Assembly (NCBI RefSeq): GCF_025965415.1 | Contig: NZ_JAOPWY010000036.1 | Location: forward strand, 1-32,674 | DNA length: 32,674 nt | From: Nocardioides sp. | GTDB lineage: Bacteria > Actinomycetota > Actinomycetes > Propionibacteriales > Nocardioidaceae | Direction of reading: 5' to 3' | Shown here: positions 7,488 to 15,457 of the stretch, piece after piece | How positions within the stretch are numbered: the first letter of the stretch is position 1 | Layout of the letters: the number at the start of each line of letters is the position of its first letter | Translations under genes and position numbers: made by a program | The notes under the pieces: generated by a model | What the model was told of the DNA's origin: nothing | What the model saw: the letters and a program-made list of their open reading frames with translations, nothing else | Databases searched by the model: none

Positions 7488-8393
7488 ATGCACGACCCGG
7501 CGGCGCCCGACCACCCTGTGCGTGGGCGCGAGATTGCGCTGCTGACCAATCCCACGTCCGGGAGGGGCAAGGGCGCCCGGCACCGGGACGCCGCTCTCGC
7601 CCGCCTGCGCGAGAGCGGGTTCGTGGTCCGCAACCTGCAGGGCCGCGACGCCGACGAGGCCTCCGACCTGGCCCGCGGCTGCGTCGCCGACGGGGTCGAG
7701 GCGCTGGTGCTGTGCGGCGGCGACGGGCTGGTGCACCTCGGCGTGCAGGCGGTCGCCGGCACCGGCGTACCCCTCGGCCTGATCCCCGCCGGCACCGGCA
7801 ACGACGTCGCCCGCTACCTCGACCTGCCGCGCGCCGACCCGGTCGCGGCCGCGGACCGGATCATCGCCTCGCGCCGGCGCACGATCGACCTGGCCCGCAG
7901 CGGCGACCGCTACTTCGTCACCGTGCTGGCGGCGGGCTTCGACGCCATCGTCAACGAGCGCGCCAACGCCATGACCTGGCCCCGGGGCCAGATGCGCTAC
8001 AACCTCGCGACGCTCGCGGAGCTGCGCACGTTCCGCCCGATCCCCTACGTCCTCCGGCTCGACGACGAGACCGTCGAGCACGACGCCATGCTCGTGGCCG
8101 TCGGCAACGGGCCGTCGTTCGGCGGAGGCCTCCGGATCACCGAGGGAGCGGTCCTCGACGACGGCCTGCTCGACGTCGTGGTGATCACCCGGATGAGCAA
8201 GACCAAGCTGGTGCGCTCCTACCCCCGGCTCTTCACCGGCCGGATCGACGGCGTCGCGGAGTACGTCCACCGGCGGGTGCGCTCGGTGACGGTCGCCGCC
8301 CCCGGCATCGTGTCGTACGCCGACGGCGAGCGCTTCGGCCCGCTGCCCCTCACGATCGAGTGCGCCGCGGGCGCGCTGGAGGTCATCGCATGA
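7488..8393 (+). CDS. Diacylglycerol kinase family lipid kinase
   Basis: A 301-residue kinase of the DAGK catalytic family (DgkB/YegS-like). It is likely to phosphorylate diacylglycerol or a similar lipid alcohol at the inner membrane face and return it to phospholipid synthesis. Seen: the N-terminal LLTNPTSGRGKG, the nucleotide-binding GGDG at 77-80, PAGTGNDVA at 100-108 and a C-terminal half with VGNGPSFGGGLRI and SYADGE. The usual Thr after GGDG is Leu here, which some actinobacterial members also vary. The start is the ATG at 7488; the frame is open further upstream, but that stretch reads through the previous gene. The stop overlaps an ATG as ATGA at 8390-8393. Confidence 0.88.
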   Translation: MHDPAAPDHPVRGREIALLTNPTSGRGKGARHRDAALARLRESGFVVRNLQGRDADEASDLARGCVADGVEALVLCGGDGLVHLGVQAVAGTGVPLGLIPAGTGNDVARYLDLPRADPVAAADRIIASRRRTIDLARSGDRYFVTVLAAGFDAIVNERANAMTWPRGQMRYNLATLAELRTFRPIPYVLRLDDETVEHDAMLVAVGNGPSFGGGLRITEGAVLDDGLLDVVVITRMSKTKLVRSYPRLFTGRIDGVAEYVHRRVRSVTVAAPGIVSYADGERFGPLPLTIECAAGALEVIA

Positions 8394-8467
8394 GCACCCC
8401 ACGACGGTCTTCTCCTCCGCTCCGCTCCTCCGAACAGCGCCGCAGGGACCCCGCATGAGCACCCCAC
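8387..8467 (+). repeat. 16-bp direct repeat pair around a 49-bp insert
   Basis: CGCATGAGCACCCCAC occurs at 8387-8402 and again at 8452-8467, 65 bases apart. Each copy holds an ATG overlapping a TGA stop. The arrangement looks like an insertion or duplication that doubled the start site of helY. Confidence 0.85.
8390..8458 (+). CDS. 22-codon coupled mini-ORF before helY
   Basis: The ORF begins ATGAGC inside the stop of the lipid kinase gene (ATGA) and ends in TGA at 8456-8458, which overlaps the helY ATG at 8455 (ATGA). The peptide is MSTPRRSSPPLRSS followed by a basic end, with no known domain. Its first four residues equal those of HelY because of the 16-bp repeat. It may only keep ribosomes moving between the two genes, or it may be a non-functional remnant of a duplication. 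Whether a peptide accumulates cannot be told. Confidence 0.3.
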   Translation: MSTPRRSSPPLRSSEQRRRDPA

Positions 8468-11277
8468 CCACCGACCCGCACGACGACGAGCAGGCCAGCC
8501 CCGCGGAGCGCTACGCGGCCTTCCAGCGGGGCAAGGACTTCCCGATGCTCAAGGACTTCGCCGGGCTCTACGGCTTCGAGCTCGACGACTTCCAGGTGCG
8601 TGCGTGCCAGGAGATCGAGAGTGGCCGCGGCGTGCTCGTGGCCGCGCCCACCGGCTCGGGCAAGACGATCGTGGGCGAGTTCGCCATCCACCTCGCCCTG
8701 CAGACCGGTCGCAAGGCGTTCTACACGACCCCGATCAAGGCACTGTCCAACCAGAAGTACCACGACCTGGTGAAGCGCTACGGCGCCGACAACGTCGGGC
8801 TGCTCACCGGTGACAACGTCATCAACGGGGAGGCGCCGGTGGTCGTGATGACCACCGAGGTCCTCCGCAACATGCTCTACGCCAGCTCGCGCACCCTGCT
8901 GGGCCTCGGCTACGTCGTGATGGACGAGGTGCACTACCTCGCCGACCGGATGCGTGGCGCGGTCTGGGAGGAAGTGATCATCCACCTGCCCGAGTCGGTC
9001 ACCCTGGTGTCGTTGTCGGCGACGGTGTCCAACGCCGAGGAGTTCGGCGAGTGGCTGGCCACGGTGCGCGGCGAGACCACCACGATCCTGGAGGAGAAGC
9101 GGCCGGTGCCGCTCTTCCAGCACGTCATGGTCGGACGTCGCCTGCTCGACCTCTTCGCCTCCTCCGACGTCGACGCGAGCGCCGGCTTCGTCAAGGAGGG
9201 CGCCCCGGTCAACGAGGAGCTCACCCGCATCGCCCGCGACGACTGGGCCAGCTCGCGCCTGATGCGCGACCGACGATCACCACGCAAGGGCAAGCCGGGC
9301 TCGTCGAAGAACCCGCGCGCAGTGGGCAACGGCCGTCGCGTCTGGATCCCGAGCCGGGTCGACGTGGTCGAGCGACTCGACCGTGAGGGTCTGCTGCCGG
9401 CCATCGTCTTCATCTTCAGCCGCGCCGGCTGCGACGCCGCGGTCACGCAGCTCGTCTCGGCCAACACGCGTCTGACGACGGCGGCCGAGCGCGACGAGAT
9501 CTTCCACCGCGTGGAGCACGCGTCGAAGTCGCTGCCGGAGGAGGACCTCCACGTCCTCGGCTACCACGAGTTCCTCGACGGCCTCACCCGCGGCATCGCG
9601 GCCCACCACGCGGGCCTGCTGCCCGCCTTCAAGCAGGTCGTGGAGGAGCTCTTCCAGGAGGGCCTGGTGAAGGTCGTCTTCGCGACCGAGACCCTCGCGC
9701 TCGGCATCAACATGCCGGCGCGCACCGTGGTCATCGAGAAGCTCTCCAAGTGGAACGGCGAGAGCCACGCCAACCTCACGCCGGGGGAGTACACCCAGCT
9801 CACCGGTCGAGCCGGGCGCCGCGGCCTCGACATCGAGGGTCACGGCGTCGTGCTCTACCAGCCCGGCATGAACCCCGGGGAGGTCGCCGGCCTGGCCTCC
9901 ACGCGCACCTACCCGCTCCGCTCGTCCTTCCGGCCGTCCTACAACATGGCCGTCAACCTCGTGCACCAGTTCGGCCGCGCCCGCTCGCGCGAGCTGCTGG
10001 AGCAGTCCTTCGCGCAGTACCAGGCCGACAAGGCCGTCGTCGGGCTCGCCCGGCAGGTCCACAAGGCCGAGGAGGCCCTCGAGGGCTACCGGGAGGCCGC
10101 CACCTGCCACGTCGGCGACTTCATGGAGTACGCCGCCCTGCGCCGCCGGATCTCCGACCTCGAGAAGGGCGCGTCCCGCGAGCGGCGGCAGGATCGGCGC
10201 GCCGAGGCGATCGCATCGCTGGGCAGGCTGCGCCCCGGTGACGTGATCCACGTGCCGGCCGGCAAGTTCAGCGGCCTCGCGGTGGTCATCGACCCGGGTG
10301 CCGGCGGTGACGAGCCCCGACCGTACGTCGTCACCGCCGACCGCCAGGCGCGACGACTGGCCCCGATGGACTTCCCGGTCCCGGTGGAGTCGATCGGCCG
10401 GCTCCGGATCCCCAAGTCCTTCAACGGTCGCAACCCCGCGATGCGCCGCGACCTCGCGACGGCGCTGCGGGCCAAGGCCCACGCCTTCGACGGCCCCGGC
10501 CCGCGGCGTACGAAGCAGCAGGACTCCTTCGGTGACACGGCGGTCGACCGCGAGATCGGGCGGCTGCGCGCCGAGCTGAAGTCGCACCCGTGCCACCAGT
10601 GCCCCGAGCGCGAGGACCACGCTCGCTGGGCAGAGCGCTACTTCAAGCTGGAACGCGACACCGAGACGCTCAAGCGGCGCGTCGACAACCGCACCAACAC
10701 CGTGGCCCGCACGTTCGACCGCGTGTGCGACGTGCTGACGGCGCTGGGCTACCTCGACGGCGACAAGGTGACCGAGCGGGGATCGCACCTGCGGCGGATC
10801 TACACCGACATGGACCTCGTCGCCGCGGAGGCGATCCGGGCCGGGCTGCTCGACGAGCTGACCCCCTCGGAGCTCGCCGCCGTCCTCTCGGCGCTGGTCT
10901 TCGAGGCGCGGCGGGCCGACGACGCGTCCTCGCCGAAGATCCCCGGCGGGCAGGTCCGGCCGGCGCTGGCCGAGGTCGTCCGGCTGTGGGGCCAGCTCGA
11001 CGCCCTCGAGCGAGACCACAAGCTCGACTTCCTGCGCGAGCCCGACGTCGGCTTCGCGTGGGCCGCCTGGCGCTGGGCCGAGGGAGACGACCTCGACGAC
11101 GTCCTGATGGTCACCGGGCTCTCGGCGGGCGACTTCGTGCGCTGGATGAAGCAGCTGCTCGACCTGTGCGGCCAGGTCGCCGACGCGGCGGGGGACAGCC
11201 CCCTGCGCACCACCGCCCGGGCCACCGCCAAGTCCCTGAAGCGCGGCGTGATCGCCTACAGCGTGCTCGCCGAATAG
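8455..11277 (+). CDS. helY: Ski2/Mtr4-like ATP-dependent RNA helicase HelY
   Basis: A 940-residue superfamily 2 helicase. Seen: Walker A APTGSGKT at 64-71, a DEVH box at 157-160, SAT in VSLSATVSN, and motif VI TGRAGRRG at 450-457. An MTR4-like insert follows, then a C-terminal helical DSHCT-type domain (about 760-940). A basic loop, RRSPRKGKPGSSKNP (about 275-290), splits the two RecA lobes. The M. tuberculosis homologue HelY (Rv2092c) holds the same place after tatC. The family unwinds structured RNA in an ATP-dependent way, and the exact bacterial role is poorly known. It starts in an ATGA overlap with the mini-ORF. Confidence 0.93.
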   Translation: MSTPPTDPHDDEQASPAERYAAFQRGKDFPMLKDFAGLYGFELDDFQVRACQEIESGRGVLVAAPTGSGKTIVGEFAIHLALQTGRKAFYTTPIKALSNQKYHDLVKRYGADNVGLLTGDNVINGEAPVVVMTTEVLRNMLYASSRTLLGLGYVVMDEVHYLADRMRGAVWEEVIIHLPESVTLVSLSATVSNAEEFGEWLATVRGETTTILEEKRPVPLFQHVMVGRRLLDLFASSDVDASAGFVKEGAPVNEELTRIARDDWASSRLMRDRRSPRKGKPGSSKNPRAVGNGRRVWIPSRVDVVERLDREGLLPAIVFIFSRAGCDAAVTQLVSANTRLTTAAERDEIFHRVEHASKSLPEEDLHVLGYHEFLDGLTRGIAAHHAGLLPAFKQVVEELFQEGLVKVVFATETLALGINMPARTVVIEKLSKWNGESHANLTPGEYTQLTGRAGRRGLDIEGHGVVLYQPGMNPGEVAGLASTRTYPLRSSFRPSYNMAVNLVHQFGRARSRELLEQSFAQYQADKAVVGLARQVHKAEEALEGYREAATCHVGDFMEYAALRRRISDLEKGASRERRQDRRAEAIASLGRLRPGDVIHVPAGKFSGLAVVIDPGAGGDEPRPYVVTADRQARRLAPMDFPVPVESIGRLRIPKSFNGRNPAMRRDLATALRAKAHAFDGPGPRRTKQQDSFGDTAVDREIGRLRAELKSHPCHQCPEREDHARWAERYFKLERDTETLKRRVDNRTNTVARTFDRVCDVLTALGYLDGDKVTERGSHLRRIYTDMDLVAAEAIRAGLLDELTPSELAAVLSALVFEARRADDASSPKIPGGQVRPALAEVVRLWGQLDALERDHKLDFLREPDVGFAWAAWRWAEGDDLDDVLMVTGLSAGDFVRWMKQLLDLCGQVADAAGDSPLRTTARATAKSLKRGVIAYSVLAE

Positions 11278-11285
11278 CTCTGTGG

Positions 11286-11291
11286 CAGGCT
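11286..11291 (+). promoter_or_regulatory. -10-like hexamer, probable leaderless start
   Basis: CAGGCT, 7 bases, then the GTG start of the exonuclease gene at 11299. Confidence 0.4.
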
Positions 11292-11298
11292 CCCTGAC

Positions 11299-12240
11299 GT
11301 GACGACCTCCTCCGACGGCCGGCTGCTGCTGCTCGACACCGCGTCCCTCTACTTCCGCGCGTTCTTCGGCGTGCCGGACTCGATGAAGGCCCCGGACGGC
11401 ACCCCGGTCAACGCGGTGCGCGGGCTGATGGACTTCATCAGCCGGCTGGTGGGGGAGTACGACCCGACCCACCTCGCCTGCTGCTGGGACGACGACTGGC
11501 GCCCCCAGTGGCGCGTCGACCTGATCCCGTCCTACAAGGCGCATCGCGTCGTCCAGGCGCGCCCGGGCTCCTCGCCCGACGTCGAGGAGGTGCCCGACCC
11601 GCTCGAGGCGCAGATCCCGATCATCATCTCGGTGCTCGAGGCCTACGGGATCCCGATCGTCGGGCATGCCGAGATGGAGGCCGACGACGTCATCGGCACC
11701 CTGGCCACCGACGCCGGGATGCCGGTCGACATCGTCACCGGGGACCGCGACCTGTTCCAGCTCGTCGACGACGAGGCGGCTGTCCGGGTGCTCTACGTCG
11801 CCCGCGGGGTCAGCCGGCACGAGCGCGTCGACAACGCCTGGGTGCGCGCCAAGTACGGTGTCGACGCCCACCAGTACGCCGACCTCGCCACGCTGCGCGG
11901 GGACGCCTCCGACGGCCTGCCGGGAGTCGCCGGAGTGGGGGACAAGACCGCCGCCACGCTGCTGAACCGCTTCGGGACGATCGACGCGATCGTCGCGGCC
12001 GCGGGCGACCCCGAATCGGACATGGGGCCCGGTCCGCGCGGGAGGATCAAGGCGGCGCTGGACTACCTCGACGTCGCGCCGGAGGTGGTCGCCGTACGGC
12101 GCGACCTCGACCTCGGGTCACCGGACCTGACGCGGCCACGGACGCCGGCCGACCACGACGCGGTTGTGGCGCTGGACCAGCGGTGGGGCCTCGGCTCGTC
12201 CGCCGTCCGTCTGGTGGAGGCACTGTCCGGCTCGGACTAG
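11299..12240 (+). CDS. Stand-alone 5'-3' exonuclease (PolI 5'-nuclease family)
   Basis: A 313-residue protein matching the N-terminal 5'-nuclease domain of DNA polymerase I without a polymerase part. Metal-binding acidic motifs are visible: LLLDTASLYFRAFFG (Asp13), EMEADDVIGTLA, and TGDRDLFQLV. The helix-3-turn-helix motif is GDASDGLPGVAGVGDKTA. Such enzymes remove RNA primers or flaps during replication and repair. It lies downstream of helY, as Rv2090 does near helY in M. tuberculosis. The start is a GTG preceded by a -10-like hexamer. The TAG stop overlaps the -10 of the Lrp gene. Confidence 0.93.
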   Translation: MTTSSDGRLLLLDTASLYFRAFFGVPDSMKAPDGTPVNAVRGLMDFISRLVGEYDPTHLACCWDDDWRPQWRVDLIPSYKAHRVVQARPGSSPDVEEVPDPLEAQIPIIISVLEAYGIPIVGHAEMEADDVIGTLATDAGMPVDIVTGDRDLFQLVDDEAAVRVLYVARGVSRHERVDNAWVRAKYGVDAHQYADLATLRGDASDGLPGVAGVGDKTAATLLNRFGTIDAIVAAAGDPESDMGPGPRGRIKAALDYLDVAPEVVAVRRDLDLGSPDLTRPRTPADHDAVVALDQRWGLGSSAVRLVEALSGSD

Positions 12241-12243
12241 GGT
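12238..12243 (+). promoter_or_regulatory. -10 hexamer for the Lrp/AsnC gene
   Basis: TAGGGT, 7 bases, then the GTG at 12251. It begins in the stop codon of the exonuclease gene and favours 12251 over the in-frame GTG at 12242, which lies inside the hexamer. Confidence 0.5.
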
Positions 12244-12250
12244 GAGCCGC

Positions 12251-12703
12251 GTGAGCTCCCACGAGGTCGAGGCCAAGGACCGCCAGATCCTGTCCCTGCT
12301 GGCCAGCGACGGCCGGATGTCGTTCACCGACCTCGGCAAGGCGACCGACCTGTCGACCTCGGCGGTGCACCAGCGCGTCAAGCGGCTCGAGCAGCGCGGC
12401 CTGATCACGGGCTACGGCGCCACGGTCGACCACGACCAGCTCGGTCGGCCGCTGACCGCCTTCATCTCCATCACCCCCATCGACCCTTCGCAGCCCGACG
12501 ACTACCCCGAGCGGCTCGCGGGGATCAACGAGATCGAGTCCTGCTGGTCGGTCGCGGGCGACGAGTCCTACATCCTCAAGATCCGCGTCCCGACGCCTCG
12601 CGACCTCGAGGACCTGCTCGCCCGGATCCGCGGCGCGGCCAGCGTGTCGACCCGGACCACGATCGTGCTCTCCACGCCGTACGAGAACCGCCCGATCGCC
12701 TGA
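12251..12703 (+). CDS. Lrp/AsnC family transcriptional regulator
   Basis: A 150-residue regulator. Helix-turn-helix at about 8-55 (DRQILSLLASDGRMSFTDLGKATDLSTSAVHQRVKRLEQRGLI, shown in part by the family pattern), then a RAM/AsnC ligand domain at about 70-145 with INEIESCWSVAGDESYILKIRV. Proteins of this family bind amino acids and control genes for their use or synthesis. It lies tail-to-tail with kamA and close to the whole lysine-degradation set, so lysine or beta-lysine is a reasonable candidate effector. That is inference from position only. No Cys or other special residues stand out. Confidence 0.9.
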   Translation: MSSHEVEAKDRQILSLLASDGRMSFTDLGKATDLSTSAVHQRVKRLEQRGLITGYGATVDHDQLGRPLTAFISITPIDPSQPDDYPERLAGINEIESCWSVAGDESYILKIRVPTPRDLEDLLARIRGAASVSTRTTIVLSTPYENRPIA

Positions 12704-12720
12704 GGCTCGGCTGGGGAGGT

Positions 12721-12760
12721 CGCCAACTCACGAGTTGGCGCGCCAACTGGTGAGTTGGCG
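12721..12760. repeat. Two abutting 20-bp palindromes between lrp and kamA
   Basis: The first is CGCCAACTC-AC-GAGTTGGCG, with perfect 9-bp arms. The second, directly adjoining, is CGCCAACTG-GT-GAGTTGGCG, with one mismatch. They lie in the 81-base gap where lrp and kamA converge, so a two-way terminator is the simplest reading, although T-runs are missing. An operator is possible but is far from both promoters. Confidence 0.85.
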
Positions 12761-12784
12761 AGAGGGACAGGGGAGCGACGGACC

Positions 12785-14251
12785 TCAGTAGGCCTGGAGG
12801 GCGGCCGTACGCCGCGACGCCTCGGCCATCTCGGCGGCCTTGAGCGCGGACTCGTCGAGGCGACCGTGCTGCTCCCACCACCGCTGGCCGGACTCGGGCA
12901 GCGTGTGGATCGGGTCGTAGTACTCGTAGTGGCGCGACAGGGCGTCGGCGTCGGCGGACTCGATGGAGGTGCGGTAGTTCTTGGTCCAGTAGGAGATGCC
13001 GCGCTCGGTGTCGTAGTCGGCGAGCTGGTGCACCCAGCGCTTGCCGACGAACGGCACGTCGCACACGATGCGCGGCGTCGCGAAGCCCGGCAGGTAGCCC
13101 ATGATGTGGTGCTGCAGGCGCTGCGCGTCGGCGACCGAGACCCGCCAGTGCTCCGAGAACGGGATCATGTCGCACATGTAGAAGTAGTAGGGCATGATCT
13201 GCGCGCCGTCGAGCAGACGGAAGCAGAGGTCGAGCAGCGCGTGCGGGTCGGCGTTGACGCCGTTGAGCAGCACGCCCTGGTTGCGTACGTCGCGCAGGCC
13301 GGCGTCGAGCATCGCCCGGGTCGCCTCGGCGACGATCGGCGTCACGGAGTTCGCGTGGTTGGTGTGGGTGTGCATCGCCAGCGAGACGCCGCGCGAGCGG
13401 GCGATCGCGGCCACGCGGCCGACGCCCTCGACGACGTCGGGCTGCAGCCAGTGCTGCGGCAGGCCGATGAGCGCCTTCGTCGCGAGCCGGATGTCGCGGA
13501 TGTTGTCGATCTCCATGACCTCGGTGAGGAACGCCTCGAGCCGCGGCCAGGGCAAGTTGGCCACGTCGCCGCCGGACACGACGACGTCGCGCACCGAGGG
13601 CGTGCGGCGCAGGTAGTCGAGCATGTCGCCGATGCGGTCGTTGGGCTTGCCGCCGAACTTCAGCTTCTCGATGACCGGCGTCGAGTTGCCGACGAGGTCC
13701 ATGCGGGTGCAGTGACCGCAGTACTGCGGGCAGGTCGGCAGCAGCTCGGCGAGCACCTTGGTCGGGTAGCGGTGGGTCAGGCCCTCGGTCGCCCACATGT
13801 CGTGCTCGTGGAGGGAGTCGCGGGCCGCGTGCGGGTGTGACGACCAGTCGGTGCGCCGGTCGGAGAAGACCGGGATCATGTAGTGGCGGATCGGGTCGGC
13901 GTAGAACGCGTCGGTCAGCGACCCCGCCCCGTGCGGCTCGGTGTTCGGCGCCATCGTGTTCATCATCTGCGGCGGCACGAGCATCGACATCGTGGCCCGC
14001 TCGGCCTGGTCGCGCTCGAGGTCGGCGTAGAAGCGCTCGTCGAGGAGGTCGCCCATGAGCTCGCGCAGCTGCTTGACGTTCTTGATGCAGTGGGCGCGCT
14101 GCCACTGGACGGAGGCCCAGTCGGCGGCCGTGACATCCCTCCACCCGGGGAAGCGCGTCCAGTCGGGCTCGACGAGCTCGACCCGCTGGTAGGGGTAGGG
14201 CTGGCCGGTGGCGAGTGCCAGCTCAAGAGGGCTGACGGTCTCGATGCTCAT
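12785..14251 (-). CDS. kamA: Lysine 2,3-aminomutase family radical SAM enzyme
   Basis: A 488-residue radical SAM, PLP-dependent enzyme expected to turn L-lysine into L-beta-lysine. The iron-sulfur motif CPQYCGHC supplies Cys174, Cys178 and Cys181, and SGGD at 227-230 is the usual SAM-contact motif. The lysine in CDVPFVGK (Lys404) aligns with the PLP lysine, but the family's usual DAPGGGGK is changed and one residue shorter. A strong Shine-Dalgarno, GAGGAG, lies before the ATG. It is divergent from kdd-kamDE-kal, which act on its product. Glutamate 2,3-aminomutase is a related alternative, but the neighbours favour lysine. Confidence 0.88.
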   Translation of the reverse strand: MSIETVSPLELALATGQPYPYQRVELVEPDWTRFPGWRDVTAADWASVQWQRAHCIKNVKQLRELMGDLLDERFYADLERDQAERATMSMLVPPQMMNTMAPNTEPHGAGSLTDAFYADPIRHYMIPVFSDRRTDWSSHPHAARDSLHEHDMWATEGLTHRYPTKVLAELLPTCPQYCGHCTRMDLVGNSTPVIEKLKFGGKPNDRIGDMLDYLRRTPSVRDVVVSGGDVANLPWPRLEAFLTEVMEIDNIRDIRLATKALIGLPQHWLQPDVVEGVGRVAAIARSRGVSLAMHTHTNHANSVTPIVAEATRAMLDAGLRDVRNQGVLLNGVNADPHALLDLCFRLLDGAQIMPYYFYMCDMIPFSEHWRVSVADAQRLQHHIMGYLPGFATPRIVCDVPFVGKRWVHQLADYDTERGISYWTKNYRTSIESADADALSRHYEYYDPIHTLPESGQRWWEQHGRLDESALKAAEMAEASRRTAALQAY

Positions 14252-14302
14252 GGTTCTCCTCGGGTGATCTGCGCCGGTGAGGCAGGCGTGCGGCGCGCCG
14301 GT

Positions 14303-14377
14303 TGTGTGGGCCGCGACACATCTGGAAGAGTACGCGGAGGTCCTGCGGCCAGTCCAATGCCACGCCGCAAGATTTGC
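14303..14377. promoter_or_regulatory. Divergent kamA / kdd control region
   Basis: In the 162-base gap between kamA and kdd, the minus strand shows TTGGAC (14352-14357) and TACTCT (14327-14332) with a 19-base spacer, a plausible kamA promoter. TGTGT-N8-ACACA (14303-14320) would lie at its transcription start, and GCAA-GAT-TTGC (14367-14377) just upstream. These are candidate sites for the nearby Lrp/AsnC regulator. The kdd promoter is not clear. Confidence 0.35.
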
Positions 14378-14413
14378 TGCCTGTGTGGCGCTAGACGAGA
14401 AGGATCATCTGTT

Positions 14414-15457
14414 GTGACCACTCCCACGGACCGACGCACCGGCGATCCGACCGGCCTGCACCGGGTCCTCGACGAGCGCGTGGTGCTGCCGCAGGCCGCC
14501 GAGCGCCTCGACGCCCGCGCCGAGCTGTGGCCCGACGAGGTCCGGGTGCGCGTGGAGCGGCTCAACCTCGACGCTGCATCGTTCCGCCAGCTCGAGGGCA
14601 AGCACGACGGCCACGGTGGTGCCGTGCGCGCCGAGGTCCTCGACATCGTCGCCTCGCGCGGGAAGATGCAGAACCCCGAGACCGGATCCGGCGGCATGCT
14701 CGTCGGCACCGTCGAGGAGGTCGGCCCCGAGTCGCCCCTCGGCCTCGCCGTGGGGGACCGGATCGCCACCCTCGTGAGCCTCACCCTCACCCCGCTCGTC
14801 ATCGAGGACGGCCTGGCCGGCTGGGACGGCCGCAGCGAGCAGGTCCCCACCGACGGGTACGCCATCCTCTTCGGGCGCTCGATCGCCGCGGTCCTGCCCG
14901 ACGACCTCGATCCCGCGCTGTCGCTGAGCGTGATGGACGTGTGCGGGGCCCCGGCCCTCACCAAGCGGGTCGTGGCGGGCTACGAGCAGGCGGTCGTCGC
15001 CGTCATCGGGGCAGGTGGCAAGTCCGGCTCGCTGAGCCTGGCCGCCGCCCGCGACGCCGGCTGCCGGCGCACGATCGGCGTCGTCCCCACCGAGGCCGAG
15101 GCCGCCCTGCTGCGCGACTCCGGCCTCGCCGACGCCGTGGTCGTCGCCGATGCCCGCGACCCGATCGCGCTGCGCGACGCGGTCACCGCGGCGGGCGGCC
15201 CGGCCGACGTCACGGTCGTGTGCGTCGACGTCCCCGGCTGCGAGGGCGGCGCGATCCTGGCCACCGCCGAGGGCGGCACGGTCATCTTCTTCTCCATGGC
15301 CACCAGCTTCAGCGCCGCCGCACTCGGCGCCGAGGGCCTGGCCGCCGACGTGCAGATGCTTGTCGGCAACGGCTACGTCCCCGGCCACGCGGCGTACGCC
15401 ATGGAGCTGCTCCGCGCCGACGCCGGTGTCCGCGGACTCTTCGAGCGGAGGCTCTGA
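14414..15457 (+). CDS. kdd: L-erythro-3,5-diaminohexanoate dehydrogenase
   Basis: A 347-residue NAD(P)-dependent dehydrogenase that oxidatively deaminates 3,5-diaminohexanoate to 5-amino-3-oxohexanoate in lysine fermentation. Family features include NLDAASFRQL, ASRGKMQNPETGSGGMLVGTV and the Rossmann motif VIGAGGKSGSLSLAAARDAG, followed by GGTVIFFSMATSF. The GTG at 14414 has AGAAGGA 11 bases upstream, and earlier in-frame sequence belongs to the intergenic region and kamA antisense. The stop overlaps the kamD ATG by one base (TGATG), the first link of a four-gene coupled operon. Confidence 0.92.
   Translation: MTTPTDRRTGDPTGLHRVLDERVVLPQAAERLDARAELWPDEVRVRVERLNLDAASFRQLEGKHDGHGGAVRAEVLDIVASRGKMQNPETGSGGMLVGTVEEVGPESPLGLAVGDRIATLVSLTLTPLVIEDGLAGWDGRSEQVPTDGYAILFGRSIAAVLPDDLDPALSLSVMDVCGAPALTKRVVAGYEQAVVAVIGAGGKSGSLSLAAARDAGCRRTIGVVPTEAEAALLRDSGLADAVVVADARDPIALRDAVTAAGGPADVTVVCVDVPGCEGGAILATAEGGTVIFFSMATSFSAAALGAEGLAADVQMLVGNGYVPGHAAYAMELLRADAGVRGLFERRL

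Noticed and set aside
8387..8467. Insertion sequence between the lipid kinase gene and helY
   Set aside because: The insert is only 49 bases, with no inverted ends or transposase. A direct repeat is real, but a mobile element cannot be supported.
9277..11871. An 864-codon open frame on the minus strand opposite helY and the exonuclease
   Set aside because: It is antisense to a secure helicase gene, low in complexity (rich in Val, Gly, Asp, Arg) and typical of high-GC shadow frames.
12755..13840. A 361-codon plus-strand frame opposite kamA
   Set aside because: It is antisense to the radical SAM gene and has the composition of a shadow frame.
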